Source: Candidatus Saccharimonadota bacterium
Lineage (GTDB): Bacteria > Patescibacteriota > Saccharimonadia > Saccharimonadales > Saccharimonadaceae
Length of the DNA stretch: 54,533 nt
Assembly: GCA_017460105.1 (NCBI GenBank)
Contig: JAFUBS010000012.1
Location: 1-54,533 of the forward strand
Direction of reading: 5' to 3'
The notes beneath the pieces were generated by a model, which saw only the letters and a list, made by a program, of their open reading frames with translations, did no database searches and was not told where the DNA came from. The position numbers were made by a program, and so were the translations under genes. The first letter of the stretch is position 1, and each line of letters begins with the position of its first letter. This document shows, one piece after another, positions 40,939 through 49,550 of the stretch.

Positions 40939-42123
40939 ATGAATAGAGTCCCTCTCGCGGAGCGAATGCGCCCGCAAAAACTCGATGAAGTCCTAGGCCA
41001 AGACGAGATTGTCGGCGAAGGCAAAATTTTGACCGAAATCGCCAAAAAAGGCGAACCAGTCAACCTGATTTTTTGGGGACCTCCAGGCACTGGCAAGACT
41101 ACTCTTGCTCGCATTCTCGCTAAAGAATTTAATGCTGATTTTATCGAAATCTCTGCCGTTACGTCTGGCAAAAAAGATGTCGAAGCCGTAGTCGAACGTG
41201 CCAAAACCAACTGGAATCTCAAAATACGTACCATTCTTTTCGTTGACGAAATTCATCGTTTCAACAAAGCCCAACAGGACGCCTTCCTTCCCCACGTCGA
41301 ATCTGGCCTCATTACTTTAATTGGCGCCACCACCGAAAATCCTTCTTTCGAAGTCATTTCCCCGCTCCTCTCTCGCTCCCGCGTCGTCATCGTCCAGCCG
41401 CTTAGCAAATCGGCCATTCTCGAAGTCTTAAAGCGCGCCTGCACCGCCGAAGGCGTCAAAGTCGACCTCGATGCCCTCGATTATCTAGCTGAGCTTTCCG
41501 GCGGCGATGCCCGCTCGGCCCTCGGCGACCTCGAACTCGCTCTTTCCCTGACTAATCACGTCACCAGAGATACCGTCATAGAAGCCGCCGGCCGCAAACT
41601 TCCAGGCTACGACAAAAAAGGTGACAATCATTACGATACGATTTCTGCATTTATCAAATCTATGCGTGGCTCCGATACCGACGCCGCACTCTACTACCTA
41701 GCACGTATGGTTGAGGCCGGCGAAGATCCAAAGTTTATCGCCCGCCGCATGGTGATTTTTGCATCCGAAGATATCGGACTGGCCGGCAATGGTGCGCTAA
41801 GTCTCGCTACCGCCTGCTTCCAGGCCGTTGAACGTGTCGGTATGCCAGAATCCGGTCTCATTCTTGCCCACACTTGCATCGCACTCTCCAAATCCAAGAA
41901 AAATCGTGACTCTGCTGACGCTTGGTACGCCGCACTAGATCTCGCCCGTAAGACTCGTAACGAGCCCGTCCCCATCTGGCTTCGTAATGCCCCAACCAAA
42001 CTCATGAAAGATTTAGGCTACGGCAAAGGTCAAAAATGGGAATCCGGATTCCACTTAGACAAAAACTATCTCCCCGACTCTATCAAAGATACCAAGATTT
42101 TCAAAAACACTCGCACCGAGTAA
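40939..42123 (+). CDS. rarA: replication-associated recombination protein A
   Basis: 394 aa. AAA+ ATPase related to clamp loaders that acts at stalled forks (MgsA/RarA/WRNIP1). MRPQKLDEVLGQDEIVG, Walker A GPPGTGKTTL, Walker B FVDEIHRFN, sensor 1 GATTENPSFEV and the C-terminal tetramerisation part (SDTDAALYYLARMVEAGEDPKFIARR) are complete. The mRNA is likely leaderless. Confidence 0.95.
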   Translation: MNRVPLAERMRPQKLDEVLGQDEIVGEGKILTEIAKKGEPVNLIFWGPPGTGKTTLARILAKEFNADFIEISAVTSGKKDVEAVVERAKTNWNLKIRTILFVDEIHRFNKAQQDAFLPHVESGLITLIGATTENPSFEVISPLLSRSRVVIVQPLSKSAILEVLKRACTAEGVKVDLDALDYLAELSGGDARSALGDLELALSLTNHVTRDTVIEAAGRKLPGYDKKGDNHYDTISAFIKSMRGSDTDAALYYLARMVEAGEDPKFIARRMVIFASEDIGLAGNGALSLATACFQAVERVGMPESGLILAHTCIALSKSKKNRDSADAWYAALDLARKTRNEPVPIWLRNAPTKLMKDLGYGKGQKWESGFHLDKNYLPDSIKDTKIFKNTRTE

Positions 42124-42145
42124 CGCCTACTACCTTACATTATGG

Positions 42146-42151
42146 TATAAT
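42146..42151 (+). promoter_or_regulatory. leaderless promoter of the GlyRS gene
   Basis: TGGTATAAT with TATAAT ending 6 bases before ATG 42158. Confidence 0.65.
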
Positions 42152-42157
42152 AATGTC

Positions 42158-43507
42158 ATGAATAATCTAGAAGATATTGTTAGCCTATGTAAGCGCCGTG
42201 GATTTATTTTCCCTGGCTCTGATATCTATGGCGGTTTCGCCGGCACTTGGGACTTTGGTCCACTCGGCGTAATGCTCAAAAAAAATCTTATGGATGCCTG
42301 GTGGCATTTCTTTGTCGAGACTCGCGACGACATGTACGGTGTCGACGCCGCTATTCTAATGAATCCACGCACTTGGGATGCTTCCGGCCACACTGCCACT
42401 TTTGCTGATCCACTCGTTGAATGCAAAGAATGCAAATCACGTTTCCGCGCCGACAAAATCGCTGACGGCATCACCGAATCCGTCACTACCGAAGAGTTTT
42501 TGAACACTCACACCAAATGTCCAGTCTGTGGCAAAGAAAACTGGGGACCTATCCGCAAGTTCAACATGATGTTCACTACTCACGTTGGCGCTGTTTTACC
42601 AGATGACGACGCCGAAATCGCCGCTAAGAATATCGCCTATCTTCGCCCAGAGACCGCCCAAGGCATCTTTACAAATTTCAAGAACGTCGTAGACACTATT
42701 TATCCAAGTATTCCATTTGGTATTGCTCAACAAGGTAAATCCTTCCGCAACGAAATCAGCCCTCGCGACTTTATTCTGCGCGACCGTGAATGCTCACAAA
42801 TGGAGATCGAATATTTCGTTCATCCAGACACTTGGGAAGAGAACTTCGACAAAATGTTGAAATTAAATCACGAATTCCTCGAGAGTATTTGCGGACTCTC
42901 GCACGACAAAATCCACGATTACGATGTCCCAGCCGAAGACCGCGCCCATTATTCCAAACGCACCATCGATTTCATGTACGAATACCCAAACGGCGAAGAA
43001 GAGCTCATGGGCCTGGCATATCGCACCGACTTCGACCTCTCCAATATCGCCCGCGAATCCGGAAAATCTATGGAATACCGCGATAAAAACACGGGGGAAA
43101 CATTCGTCCCGCATGTTATCGAGCCATCAATCGGCGTCGAGCGCTTGTTCCTCGCCGTGCTCAGTAGCGCCTACGTCGTAGAGCAAGTCGACGGCAAAGA
43201 TGAGACCCGCACCGTCCTTAAACTCCCGACCAATCTCGCACCATACAAATTCTGCGTTTCCCCACTCCTCAAGAACAAACCAGAGCTCGTCGCCAAAGCG
43301 AGAGAAGTTTACGATTTATTAAAGCAAAAATATACCTTCGTCACCTGGGATGATTCCGGCAACATCGGCAAACGCTATCGCAAGCAAGATGAAATCGGCA
43401 CTCCTAAATGCGTAGTCATCGACTTTGATACTTTGGAAGACGGTACAGTCACCGTCCGTGACCGCGACACCACCAAGCAAGTACGCATCAAAATTGAGGA
43501 ACTATAA
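42158..43507 (+). CDS. glyQS: glycyl-tRNA synthetase, single-chain dimeric type
   Basis: 449 aa. Class II enzyme of the eukaryote/archaea-like alpha2 type rather than the GlyQ/GlyS tetramer. N-terminal RGFIFPGSDIYGGFAGTWDFGP, a zinc-binding region with CKECKSRF and CPVCGKENW, motif 2 with FRNEISPRDFILRDREC, and motif 3 IEPSIGVERLF. The C-terminal anticodon domain ends in RIKIEEL. Confidence 0.95.
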   Translation: MNNLEDIVSLCKRRGFIFPGSDIYGGFAGTWDFGPLGVMLKKNLMDAWWHFFVETRDDMYGVDAAILMNPRTWDASGHTATFADPLVECKECKSRFRADKIADGITESVTTEEFLNTHTKCPVCGKENWGPIRKFNMMFTTHVGAVLPDDDAEIAAKNIAYLRPETAQGIFTNFKNVVDTIYPSIPFGIAQQGKSFRNEISPRDFILRDRECSQMEIEYFVHPDTWEENFDKMLKLNHEFLESICGLSHDKIHDYDVPAEDRAHYSKRTIDFMYEYPNGEEELMGLAYRTDFDLSNIARESGKSMEYRDKNTGETFVPHVIEPSIGVERLFLAVLSSAYVVEQVDGKDETRTVLKLPTNLAPYKFCVSPLLKNKPELVAKAREVYDLLKQKYTFVTWDDSGNIGKRYRKQDEIGTPKCVVIDFDTLEDGTVTVRDRDTTKQVRIKIEEL

Positions 43508-43535
43508 AAATAATCCCCTTTCGGGGATTATTTTT
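43506..43535. terminator. bidirectional terminator between glyQS and ppa
   Basis: AAAAATAATCCCC, loop TTTC, GGGGATTATTTTT. It includes the ppa stop codon on the other strand. Confidence 0.85.
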
Positions 43536-44172
43536 ATTGCATGTCCTCAAGCGCTTTCTTTGCTTGTTTAACGGTATCTTCGATTGCGTCTTTTGCATCC
43601 GATGCAAACTTTTTTGCATTATTTGCAAATTCTACATCAGGGTGCGCATCTAGGAATCTCCTAATTGATGCAGCAATAACTTTCTTTGCAGACTTTACGT
43701 CTTCAAACGCTTTTACTTCAGTAGTACCAGGCTTCTTTAGGTCCTTGTAATGATTAAAATGGAACTCAATCTGCTTCAAAGTCTGTGCCGGCAAATCTTC
43801 GAGTGTCTTATATGCATCGCCATTGTTACGGTCGTCAGCTGGTACGCAGATAATCTTATCATCTACCTCTCCACCATCAACAAATTTCATGACGCCAAGA
43901 ATACGCGCCTTCATCCAGATGCCAGTCGTAAGAGGCTGATCAGTAATCATCAATACATCTAGTTCATCACCATCTTCGTCAAGTGTTTGCGGAATAAAGC
44001 CATAGTTGCACGGCTTCGCAAAAGCCATTGGTTCTACACGATCTAGCATAAAGCAAGCGTGCTCTCTGTCCCATTCAATTTTATGATTAGAGCCTGTCGG
44101 GATTTCAATCACGACATTTAGCTCACCTTTTTCATAATCCCCCGGTGTCAAAACTTTGTTAAAGTCTGCCAT
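43534..44172 (-). CDS. ppa: inorganic pyrophosphatase, family I
   Basis: 212 aa. Hydrolyses PPi to two phosphates with Mg. N-terminal IEIPTGSNHKIEWD and the metal-binding signature DEDGDELDVLMI with its Asp residues are intact. About 35 extra residues at the C-terminus (NNAKKFASDAKDAIEDTVKQAKKALEDM) form an amphipathic helix not found in the usual 175-aa enzyme. An AAGGAG SD precedes ATG 44172. Confidence 0.95.
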   Translation of the reverse strand: MADFNKVLTPGDYEKGELNVVIEIPTGSNHKIEWDREHACFMLDRVEPMAFAKPCNYGFIPQTLDEDGDELDVLMITDQPLTTGIWMKARILGVMKFVDGGEVDDKIICVPADDRNNGDAYKTLEDLPAQTLKQIEFHFNHYKDLKKPGTTEVKAFEDVKSAKKVIAASIRRFLDAHPDVEFANNAKKFASDAKDAIEDTVKQAKKALEDMQ

Positions 44173-44207
44173 AATATCTCCTTTATATAATATATATTAT
44201 ACCATAC

Positions 44208-44894
44208 TTAAATCTTATTAATACCTCGTGCCACCCTGAGTATCGGCTGCAATTTGTCATCAATACCTTTCACTCTCTCCACCACACCTAGCTCTGTCGC
44301 CGTCATCAGCCTCATTAGTTTTATCGCATCCGCATCAAAGCTTCCATTCTCTTTCTCCATAAAGGCCGCCTCATCGATATTCCAATCATATTTCTTTTCA
44401 GCTTCCAGTTTATTACCACGCACATCACGATACAAATTTATCTGTTCACCACTCAATTTTGCGTAATTTAGCCAGAACCACGCCTCTACCAAATCTCTTC
44501 GCGCACCACGGTCGAGTGCCGGCAAAGCCGCATTCACAATATTAAAGCATTCTTCACTGTCCAGACTCTCTGCTACCAAACTTATTTTCTTTAGAATGAG
44601 CGCCGCAAGTTCCATCCTCTCAAAATCTGCTAATATTTTTCCGTAATATTTCAGCATCTTTGCTCCAGTTACGAGCCCCATTTCCCCCTTGCCAAAATGA
44701 ATATTAATTTCGATTAGCGAAAACATCTCAATCCCACCAGCTAGTTTGGACTTTTCTTTCCGTGCAGATTTTGCAATCGCCGTCATCTTTCCGCTAGGTG
44801 TAATCAAATTCAAAATCCTATCTGCCTCACCGAAGTTGGTGCGCCTCAGTACGTACGCCAGGGTCTTAATGTCTTTGTGTGTATTTTGTGACAT
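44208..44894 (-). CDS. recO: DNA repair protein RecO
   Basis: 228 aa. Loads RecA with RecR at gaps. N-terminal OB fold (TLAYVLRRTNFGEADRILNLITPSGKMTAIAKSARKEKSKL) and a C-terminal helical part. No zinc CxxC motif is present. The start overlaps the 3' end of the response regulator by 29 bases, so the three genes form one unit with the kinase. Confidence 0.9.
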   Translation of the reverse strand: MSQNTHKDIKTLAYVLRRTNFGEADRILNLITPSGKMTAIAKSARKEKSKLAGGIEMFSLIEINIHFGKGEMGLVTGAKMLKYYGKILADFERMELAALILKKISLVAESLDSEECFNIVNAALPALDRGARRDLVEAWFWLNYAKLSGEQINLYRDVRGNKLEAEKKYDWNIDEAAFMEKENGSFDADAIKLMRLMTATELGVVERVKGIDDKLQPILRVARGINKI

Positions 44895-45225
44895 AATCCT
44901 TTATTTCCTCCGGCAACATCGTTTCCTTGTTTAATACTCCAACCACTCCATATTCACTAAGGTCTGCTTCGGCAAAATTCAATGCCGAAACTATCACAAT
45001 GGGAATCTTCGCCGTATCGCTATACGAAGAAAGTTCATTAAGCAGCGTAAACCCATCCGGCCCTGTGAGCAATACATCCATAAAAATCATTTCCGGCAAT
45101 TCGTCCGATAATACATCAATCGCGTCATATACATTACCAAAAATTCGCACCTCTCCAGCCTCTCGCCCAGTCGCTCGCGCTATACATTTTGCCATAATAC
45201 GGTCATCGTCAATTACAAATATCAT
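44866..45225 (-). CDS. stand-alone CheY-like response regulator
   Basis: About 119 aa, receiver domain only. Acidic residues in FVIDDDR, phospho-acceptor Asp in MIFMDVLL (about residue 52), Thr/Ser in IVIVSALN, and a Lys in VLNKETM. There is no output domain, so it acts by protein contact or as a phosphate sink. ATG 45225 overlaps the kinase stop as TGATG; a GTG one codon earlier is also possible. Confidence 0.9.
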   Translation of the reverse strand: MIFVIDDDRIMAKCIARATGREAGEVRIFGNVYDAIDVLSDELPEMIFMDVLLTGPDGFTLLNELSSYSDTAKIPIVIVSALNFAEADLSEYGVVGVLNKETMLPEEIKDYVTKYTQRH

Positions 45226-45911
45226 CACATCTCCCAGAGTGTCGCTTGCTTAGACACTGGCAAAGACACATAAAAACTCGTACCGTCTCGGTGCCTCACC
45301 GCCCCCACATCCGCATGCATATAACGCGAAAATTTAGAAGCAATATAAAGTCCGAGTCCAGACGAGCCTGGTCTCATCGCAACAGATGTTGGCTTTTCTA
45401 CCCAACCACGCTTCATCTCTCGCCAAACATCCGACGGTAGCATTGGACCATAATCCCGAATTGCAATTTTTATCTTACCGCGCGTCTCCGATACGTTTAA
45501 TTCCGCCCTCGTGCCTTCCCCAGAGTAATGCACTGCATTTAGTAAGAAATTATATACGACGCTTCGAAGTAGTTCTGCATTCGCCGTTACGAGCCGTGAA
45601 CGATTGGAATATTTTACAAACAAATCTCGTCGGTTAAACTTAAAAAGATACATCAACTCTCTTGTCACATCATCACATACCCCACGCACCACCACCGGTT
45701 CCATCTCAAACAAACCGTCATTTAGTTTCTTTATCTTAGTCAAATCATTTACTTGTTTAATCGCACGTTCAGATACACATACCATCTCATCACGAATCTC
45801 GTCATTGCGCATAGTTGCGCCATCAAGCGTAAGCGCCAACTGTCTAAGAACAGTAAGCGGCGCCTTCAACTCGTGCGCCGCTACCAAAATACCATCTACC
45901 TCCGTGTCCAT
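45225..45911 (-). CDS. minimal cytoplasmic histidine kinase
   Basis: 228 aa. HisKA with H-box AAHELKAPLTVLRQL (His near residue 13) and a HATPase domain: N-box LRSVVYNFLLNAVHYS, G1 IRDYGPMLP, G2 GSSGLGLYIAS. No membrane helix and no sensor domain precede the H-box, so the input must come from a partner. It is co-translated with the response regulator. ATG is 7 bases after TATAAT. Confidence 0.92.
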   Translation of the reverse strand: MDTEVDGILVAAHELKAPLTVLRQLALTLDGATMRNDEIRDEMVCVSERAIKQVNDLTKIKKLNDGLFEMEPVVVRGVCDDVTRELMYLFKFNRRDLFVKYSNRSRLVTANAELLRSVVYNFLLNAVHYSGEGTRAELNVSETRGKIKIAIRDYGPMLPSDVWREMKRGWVEKPTSVAMRPGSSGLGLYIASKFSRYMHADVGAVRHRDGTSFYVSLPVSKQATLWEM

Positions 45912-45918
45912 ACCTAAT

Positions 45919-45924
45919 ATTATA
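45919..45924 (-). promoter_or_regulatory. leaderless promoter of the kinase-regulator-recO unit
   Basis: GTGATATAAT with TATAAT ending 7 bases before ATG 45911. Confidence 0.65.
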
Positions 45925-45929
45925 TCACT

Positions 45930-46805
45930 TTAGGCGTCGAACCGTACAGAATCTAGCAAAGTATTGTAATCTCCTTCAAATAATACCGAGTCCGTTTGCA
46001 AAATCGCAGTTTTGTCACGAATCTTGAAGATAAAGATAAACCCAGACAGTTCAGTTCCCGGAATCGTACCAGTGTAGCGGTTACCAGTAATTCCCTTCGC
46101 GGTAGTCACCGACTGCATAGTCAAGTTCGAATTGCGTCTTTCCATCGCTTTTTGGTAATCTTCTGCAACGGCCTCAAAACTCTTGTTGAGAATAAGAACC
46201 CGCAGAGCATTAATTGTATTCTTCGATACTACATTCACCTCAATCGGATTCAAGTATGCTTCAAAATCGCCACCATTACTAGCATCGGCTGCTATATAAG
46301 CGCTCCAAGTCTTTGGATATTCAAAAGACAACTCACCATAGTCAGCAGGACCTTTAAAAGTACGGTACGGGAGTTTTTCGCGCCGCGAGAATTCCTCCTC
46401 ATCATTCACCGCTTGTTCGATTTTCGCCTCTGCAACCGCAACCTCTATTTGACTATTAATATCCATCTGCACTTCATCATAGCGAATAAACATCCAAATA
46501 AATAGCCCAATAAAAGTCAGCGAAACCAAACTTAGAATAACAATCGCAATAGTCTTAATTAGACCACCAATGTCTTTCTTTAGCGGTTTTTCGATCACTT
46601 GCGCGCCCTGTGATGCTACCCCACCAGGCTGTACTGGCGAGAAGGACATCGGATTAGAATCACTCATCGGTGTGCCCATTTGACTGAAATCATTTGACGT
46701 CTGACCCATCGAGCTTGGCGTCTGCCCCATCGGCATGCCCGGCTCAGGCGAAAAACCCGGCTGGCTATTCATATTCGGAAATGAAGTTGGTTGTGTTCCA
46801 TCCAT
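45930..46805 (-). CDS. membrane-anchored protein with Met/Pro/Ser/Gln-rich N-terminus
   Basis: 291 aa. Residues 1-70 are low-complexity and rich in Met, Pro, Ser, Gln and Gly, predicted cytoplasmic. One membrane helix follows (about 82-107), a short helical stretch, and an extracellular domain (about 140-290) with YGELSFEYPKTWSAYI, which resembles PsbP/DUF4367-like folds (inference). No enzyme motif is visible. ATG 46805 is 6 bases after TATACT. Confidence 0.75.
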   Translation of the reverse strand: MDGTQPTSFPNMNSQPGFSPEPGMPMGQTPSSMGQTSNDFSQMGTPMSDSNPMSFSPVQPGGVASQGAQVIEKPLKKDIGGLIKTIAIVILSLVSLTFIGLFIWMFIRYDEVQMDINSQIEVAVAEAKIEQAVNDEEEFSRREKLPYRTFKGPADYGELSFEYPKTWSAYIAADASNGGDFEAYLNPIEVNVVSKNTINALRVLILNKSFEAVAEDYQKAMERRNSNLTMQSVTTAKGITGNRYTGTIPGTELSGFIFIFKIRDKTAILQTDSVLFEGDYNTLLDSVRFDA

Positions 46806-46811
46806 ATTATT

Positions 46812-46817
46812 AGTATA
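46812..46817 (-). promoter_or_regulatory. leaderless promoter of the 45930-46805 gene
   Basis: GATATACT with TATACT ending 6 bases before the ATG. Confidence 0.55.
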
Positions 46818-46831
46818 TCACAAAACCATAA

Positions 46832-47029
46832 TTATTTTTGGAAATCTTCCGCCAAAACTTCCACTTCGTTCTGCAAATCACTTAAATCTTTCTGAAGCTC
46901 CTTGGCAAGTGCGATTGCTTCTTTGTATTTCTTTACCGCTTCATCAAGAGTAAAATCATCCGAATAAAACCAATCGGTACTCTTTGTCAGCTCGTCAATT
47001 TTTTGGGTTATACTTTTATTTTCTGTCAT
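46832..47029 (-). CDS. xseB: exodeoxyribonuclease VII small subunit
   Basis: 65 aa. Two-helix small subunit that binds the coiled-coil region of XseA. SITQKIDELTKSTDWFYSDDFTLDEAVKKYKEAIALAKEL fits the family (LExIVxxLExGxLxLExSLxxYExG pattern with changes). It overlaps the xseA 3' end by 14 bases. Confidence 0.88.
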   Translation of the reverse strand: MTENKSITQKIDELTKSTDWFYSDDFTLDEAVKKYKEAIALAKELQKDLSDLQNEVEVLAEDFQK

Positions 47030-48185
47030 TTACTTCCTTTACTTCTGCTTTAATTTCCTTATCGATTGTTGTAATTTCTACAACACTTCCTGGAGAAATA
47101 TCACCATTCAGAATCGCATATCCACGCTTCAACACCGTCTCTGGATTCATCGCCACCAGCACTTTTAGCTGATTCGATACCTTAGCCTGGGCGTCACGAA
47201 TTTGTATATAAATCGCATTTGTGGCCTGGACAATCTTTTCTTTTGCGGATTTCTTTTCCGCATCCGCACGGTTGAATAGAATCGTGTCAATTCTATCTAT
47301 CATCATTCCGATACCCAGCTTCATATCATTGCGATCTGGCACCAGCATTTCTGCTGCATTCGATGGTGTCGATGCTCTTACATCCGCTGCGAGATCCGCC
47401 AGAGACTCATCTACTTCATGCCCGATACCAGTAATAATTGGTATCTTGGATGCCGCAATCGCACGCGTCAATTCCTCGTCATTAAAGCACGACAAATCAT
47501 CCGCGCTACCACCGCCACGCAGTATCGCAATAGCCTGTACCTCACCGTGTTCGTTAAAATATTTGAGAGCGCGCACTATTTGTGACGGCGCGTCCATCCC
47601 TTGTACTTGAGTATGTGCCACTTGCACATGAATACCGCCCCACCGAGCATTCAAAATTTTGATAAAATCCGCATATCCCGCCGCTTGCGTCGATGAAATC
47701 ACACCGAGTTTCGTGAGATCCTTCGGCAAAGGACGTTTCTTCGCCGGGTCGAATAGTCCCTCATCTGTCAGCTTCTTTTTGAGAATTTCAAACGATTTCT
47801 TAATACTACCCTCGCCCACTGGCTTTACCGCATTGACAGTAAATGAGAACTTCCCCCATTTTGTAATCTTTGGCGTACCTCGCACAATTACTCTCATACC
47901 ATCTTCAATTGGCATCCTCATTTGATACAAAGTCATAAAACACGAAACACTCGCCTCGTCGTCTTTGATATCAAAGAACACCCATTTGCCCTGATTTACC
48001 TTGAAACTCGCCACCTCACCAACTATCTCAATCATTTCATAATTTGCCGCAAGCAAATCGTTGGTGACATTGATGAACAGAGACGGTGTCAACGGGTCCT
48101 GCCGATTGTTGTCCTCCCCCAAAATTGAAAACAATTTTGGGGGTCCCCCTCCACAATCGTCACCCGTTGACCACACGCTATTCAT
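47016..48185 (-). CDS. xseA: exodeoxyribonuclease VII large subunit with coding palindrome at its N-terminus
   Basis: About 389 aa. The N-terminal OB fold (LTPSLFINVTNDLL ... IVGEVASFKVNQGKWVFFDIKD), the catalytic core (LGVISSTQAAGYADFIKIL, RGGGSADDLSCFNDEELTRAI, GHEVDESLADLAADVRASTPSNAAE) and a shortened coiled coil are present. It degrades single-stranded DNA to oligonucleotides. Residues about 5-33 are encoded by an 84-bp nested palindrome. I chose ATG 48185 because it overlaps the stop of the upstream gene and has AGGGG upstream; the frame also extends to 48227. Confidence 0.92.
   Translation of the reverse strand: MNSVWSTGDDCGGGPPKLFSILGEDNNRQDPLTPSLFINVTNDLLAANYEMIEIVGEVASFKVNQGKWVFFDIKDDEASVSCFMTLYQMRMPIEDGMRVIVRGTPKITKWGKFSFTVNAVKPVGEGSIKKSFEILKKKLTDEGLFDPAKKRPLPKDLTKLGVISSTQAAGYADFIKILNARWGGIHVQVAHTQVQGMDAPSQIVRALKYFNEHGEVQAIAILRGGGSADDLSCFNDEELTRAIAASKIPIITGIGHEVDESLADLAADVRASTPSNAAEMLVPDRNDMKLGIGMMIDRIDTILFNRADAEKKSAKEKIVQATNAIYIQIRDAQAKVSNQLKVLVAMNPETVLKRGYAILNGDISPGSVVEITTIDKEIKAEVKEVNDRK
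48088..48171. repeat. 84-bp nested palindrome inside xseA
   Basis: Three nested inverted repeats: GTCAACGGGT/ACCCGTTGAC (48088-48097, 48162-48171), CGATTGT/ACAATCG (48103-48109, 48153-48159) and a 12-bp perfect CCCCCAAAATTG/CAATTTTGGGGG (48116-48127, 48132-48143) with loop AAAA. Its length is 28 codons and the frame is open through it. Confidence 0.9.
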
Positions 48186-49233
48186 TTGTTTTGCCCCTAA
48201 TTGCTTGATTATACGGCCAATATCCACTTGCGATTGTAAAGATAAGTGACAATGCTCGCGACATCACGACAATTATTAGTGACAATGCCACTGCTTCTTC
48301 CGTGCCACCGAGAAGTAGCCCCATCACCCCTGCCATTCCTAGCTCGTACGGACCATACGGGACAATCCCATCAAACACCGAACCAATCGCTTCGCCTACC
48401 ATAATTACTGGCAAAATTTCTGGACGTCCTAGCGAAATCGCCACAATCCAATACACGCCAATCTCGCATAGACTATATATTACGCCCCAAATCGTCGGTC
48501 TTATCAATGATTTTTTGTCTTTTCTTACTATCGTAACGCAATCATGAATACTATCCATATATTCGGTAATTTTCTTAGATTTCACAAAATGTTGCTTGCG
48601 CCCAAACGTTACAATTCGAATCACGAAATCCAACACTTTCGATGTTGCTCTACCAAAGAATTCTATCCTCTTCTTACTGCTTGCCACAAAAATAATCAAA
48701 CCGAGCACCAAGAACACTCCCATATTCATAAGTAACGACACCCAAATAATCCAAGTGGCCTCCGGTGGAACCTTACCTAGCAAATATAGTATCACAATCG
48801 CAATCAAAGCCTGTACATAGTTCACCACTGTCGTAATTGCATAACGGAAAATGTACAAGAAGCTAGCTTCCCCCGCCGATACGCCAAACGGCCGCAAACG
48901 ATATGTGAGATACGCCAGTCCACCAATTCCTCCTGCTGGCACTGCACGATTTACAAAATTCAACTCCGTAGAAATTAATAATTTTTCCTTGCGACTAAAG
49001 ATCTTCTTAAACTTCGCCTCTAGATAACTAAAAAATATCTGCCCGCAGGCATAATACATAAACAATTGCTCCGGAATCAAAAGCAAAATCACAAAAATAT
49101 TTGCTTCGCTCTTCAAGGTCTCGAACGTCGCAACGAACCCCTCACGGTTTTCATATACAACGTATCCGACCAAAACAAAAGTTGCTAGTGAAATAATCGG
49201 TCTCCAAGGAAACTTGAACTTATGCTTTGCCAT
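48178..49233 (-). CDS. UPF0104/LPG-synthase-type integral membrane protein
   Basis: About 351 aa with about eight membrane helices. It matches the lysylphosphatidylglycerol-synthase transmembrane (UPF0104) family by its layout and by NFVNRAVPAGGIGGLAYLTYRLR and the PYGPYELGMAGVMGLLLGG block near the C-terminus. Members are lipid or glycolipid flippases, so it may move an envelope lipid. I chose MAKHKFKF at 49233 because it lies 6 bases after TATAAT; the longer frame starts before that box. Confidence 0.85.
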   Translation of the reverse strand: MAKHKFKFPWRPIISLATFVLVGYVVYENREGFVATFETLKSEANIFVILLLIPEQLFMYYACGQIFFSYLEAKFKKIFSRKEKLLISTELNFVNRAVPAGGIGGLAYLTYRLRPFGVSAGEASFLYIFRYAITTVVNYVQALIAIVILYLLGKVPPEATWIIWVSLLMNMGVFLVLGLIIFVASSKKRIEFFGRATSKVLDFVIRIVTFGRKQHFVKSKKITEYMDSIHDCVTIVRKDKKSLIRPTIWGVIYSLCEIGVYWIVAISLGRPEILPVIMVGEAIGSVFDGIVPYGPYELGMAGVMGLLLGGTEEAVALSLIIVVMSRALSLIFTIASGYWPYNQAIRGKTNE

Positions 49234-49239
49234 AATAGC

Positions 49240-49245
49240 ATTATA
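49240..49245 (-). promoter_or_regulatory. leaderless promoter of the UPF0104-type gene
   Basis: TTTTTTGTGCTATAAT, where the T-tract belongs to the rpmA terminator; TATAAT ends 6 bases before ATG 49233. Confidence 0.7.
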
Positions 49246-49246
49246 G

Positions 49247-49275
49247 CACAAAAAATAGCCCCGAAAGGGCTATTT
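49247..49275 (-). terminator. terminator after rpmA, fused to the next promoter
   Basis: AAATAGCCC and GGGCTATTT with a CGAAA loop, T-tract on the minus strand, directly followed by GTGCTATAAT. Confidence 0.8.
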
Positions 49276-49277
49276 AT

Positions 49278-49550
49278 CTAGCGTACTTCAACGCGAACGC
49301 GTGGTAGAGACTTGCCAGAAAAGTGAGTCTTCTTGGTCTTTACAAAAGTAACTACACCATCCTTAGCCGCATGAATCGTAAAATTACGAGACATATAAGT
49401 GCCAGGGCCTGCAAGTTTGGTTGCGCCAGTTTGGCGAACAAGGACTTCGCCATTCTTGACTTTTTGGCCACCAAAGCGCTTGACGCCAAGGCGCTGGCCA
49501 GCATTGTTATGGACGTTTTTGGCGGTACCGCCAGCTTTTACGTGTGACAT
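49278..49550 (-). CDS. rpmA: 50S ribosomal protein L27
   Basis: 90 aa. The N-terminal tail reaches the peptidyl-transferase centre. MSHVKAGGTAKNVHNNAGQRLGVKRFGGQ and the Gly-rich LVRQTGATKLAGPGTYM are typical. There is no cleavable N-terminal extension. rplU (L21), the usual partner, is not next to it; instead the methyltransferase gene ends immediately upstream, so the two are probably cotranscribed. Confidence 0.95.
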   Translation of the reverse strand: MSHVKAGGTAKNVHNNAGQRLGVKRFGGQKVKNGEVLVRQTGATKLAGPGTYMSRNFTIHAAKDGVVTFVKTKKTHFSGKSLPRVRVEVR

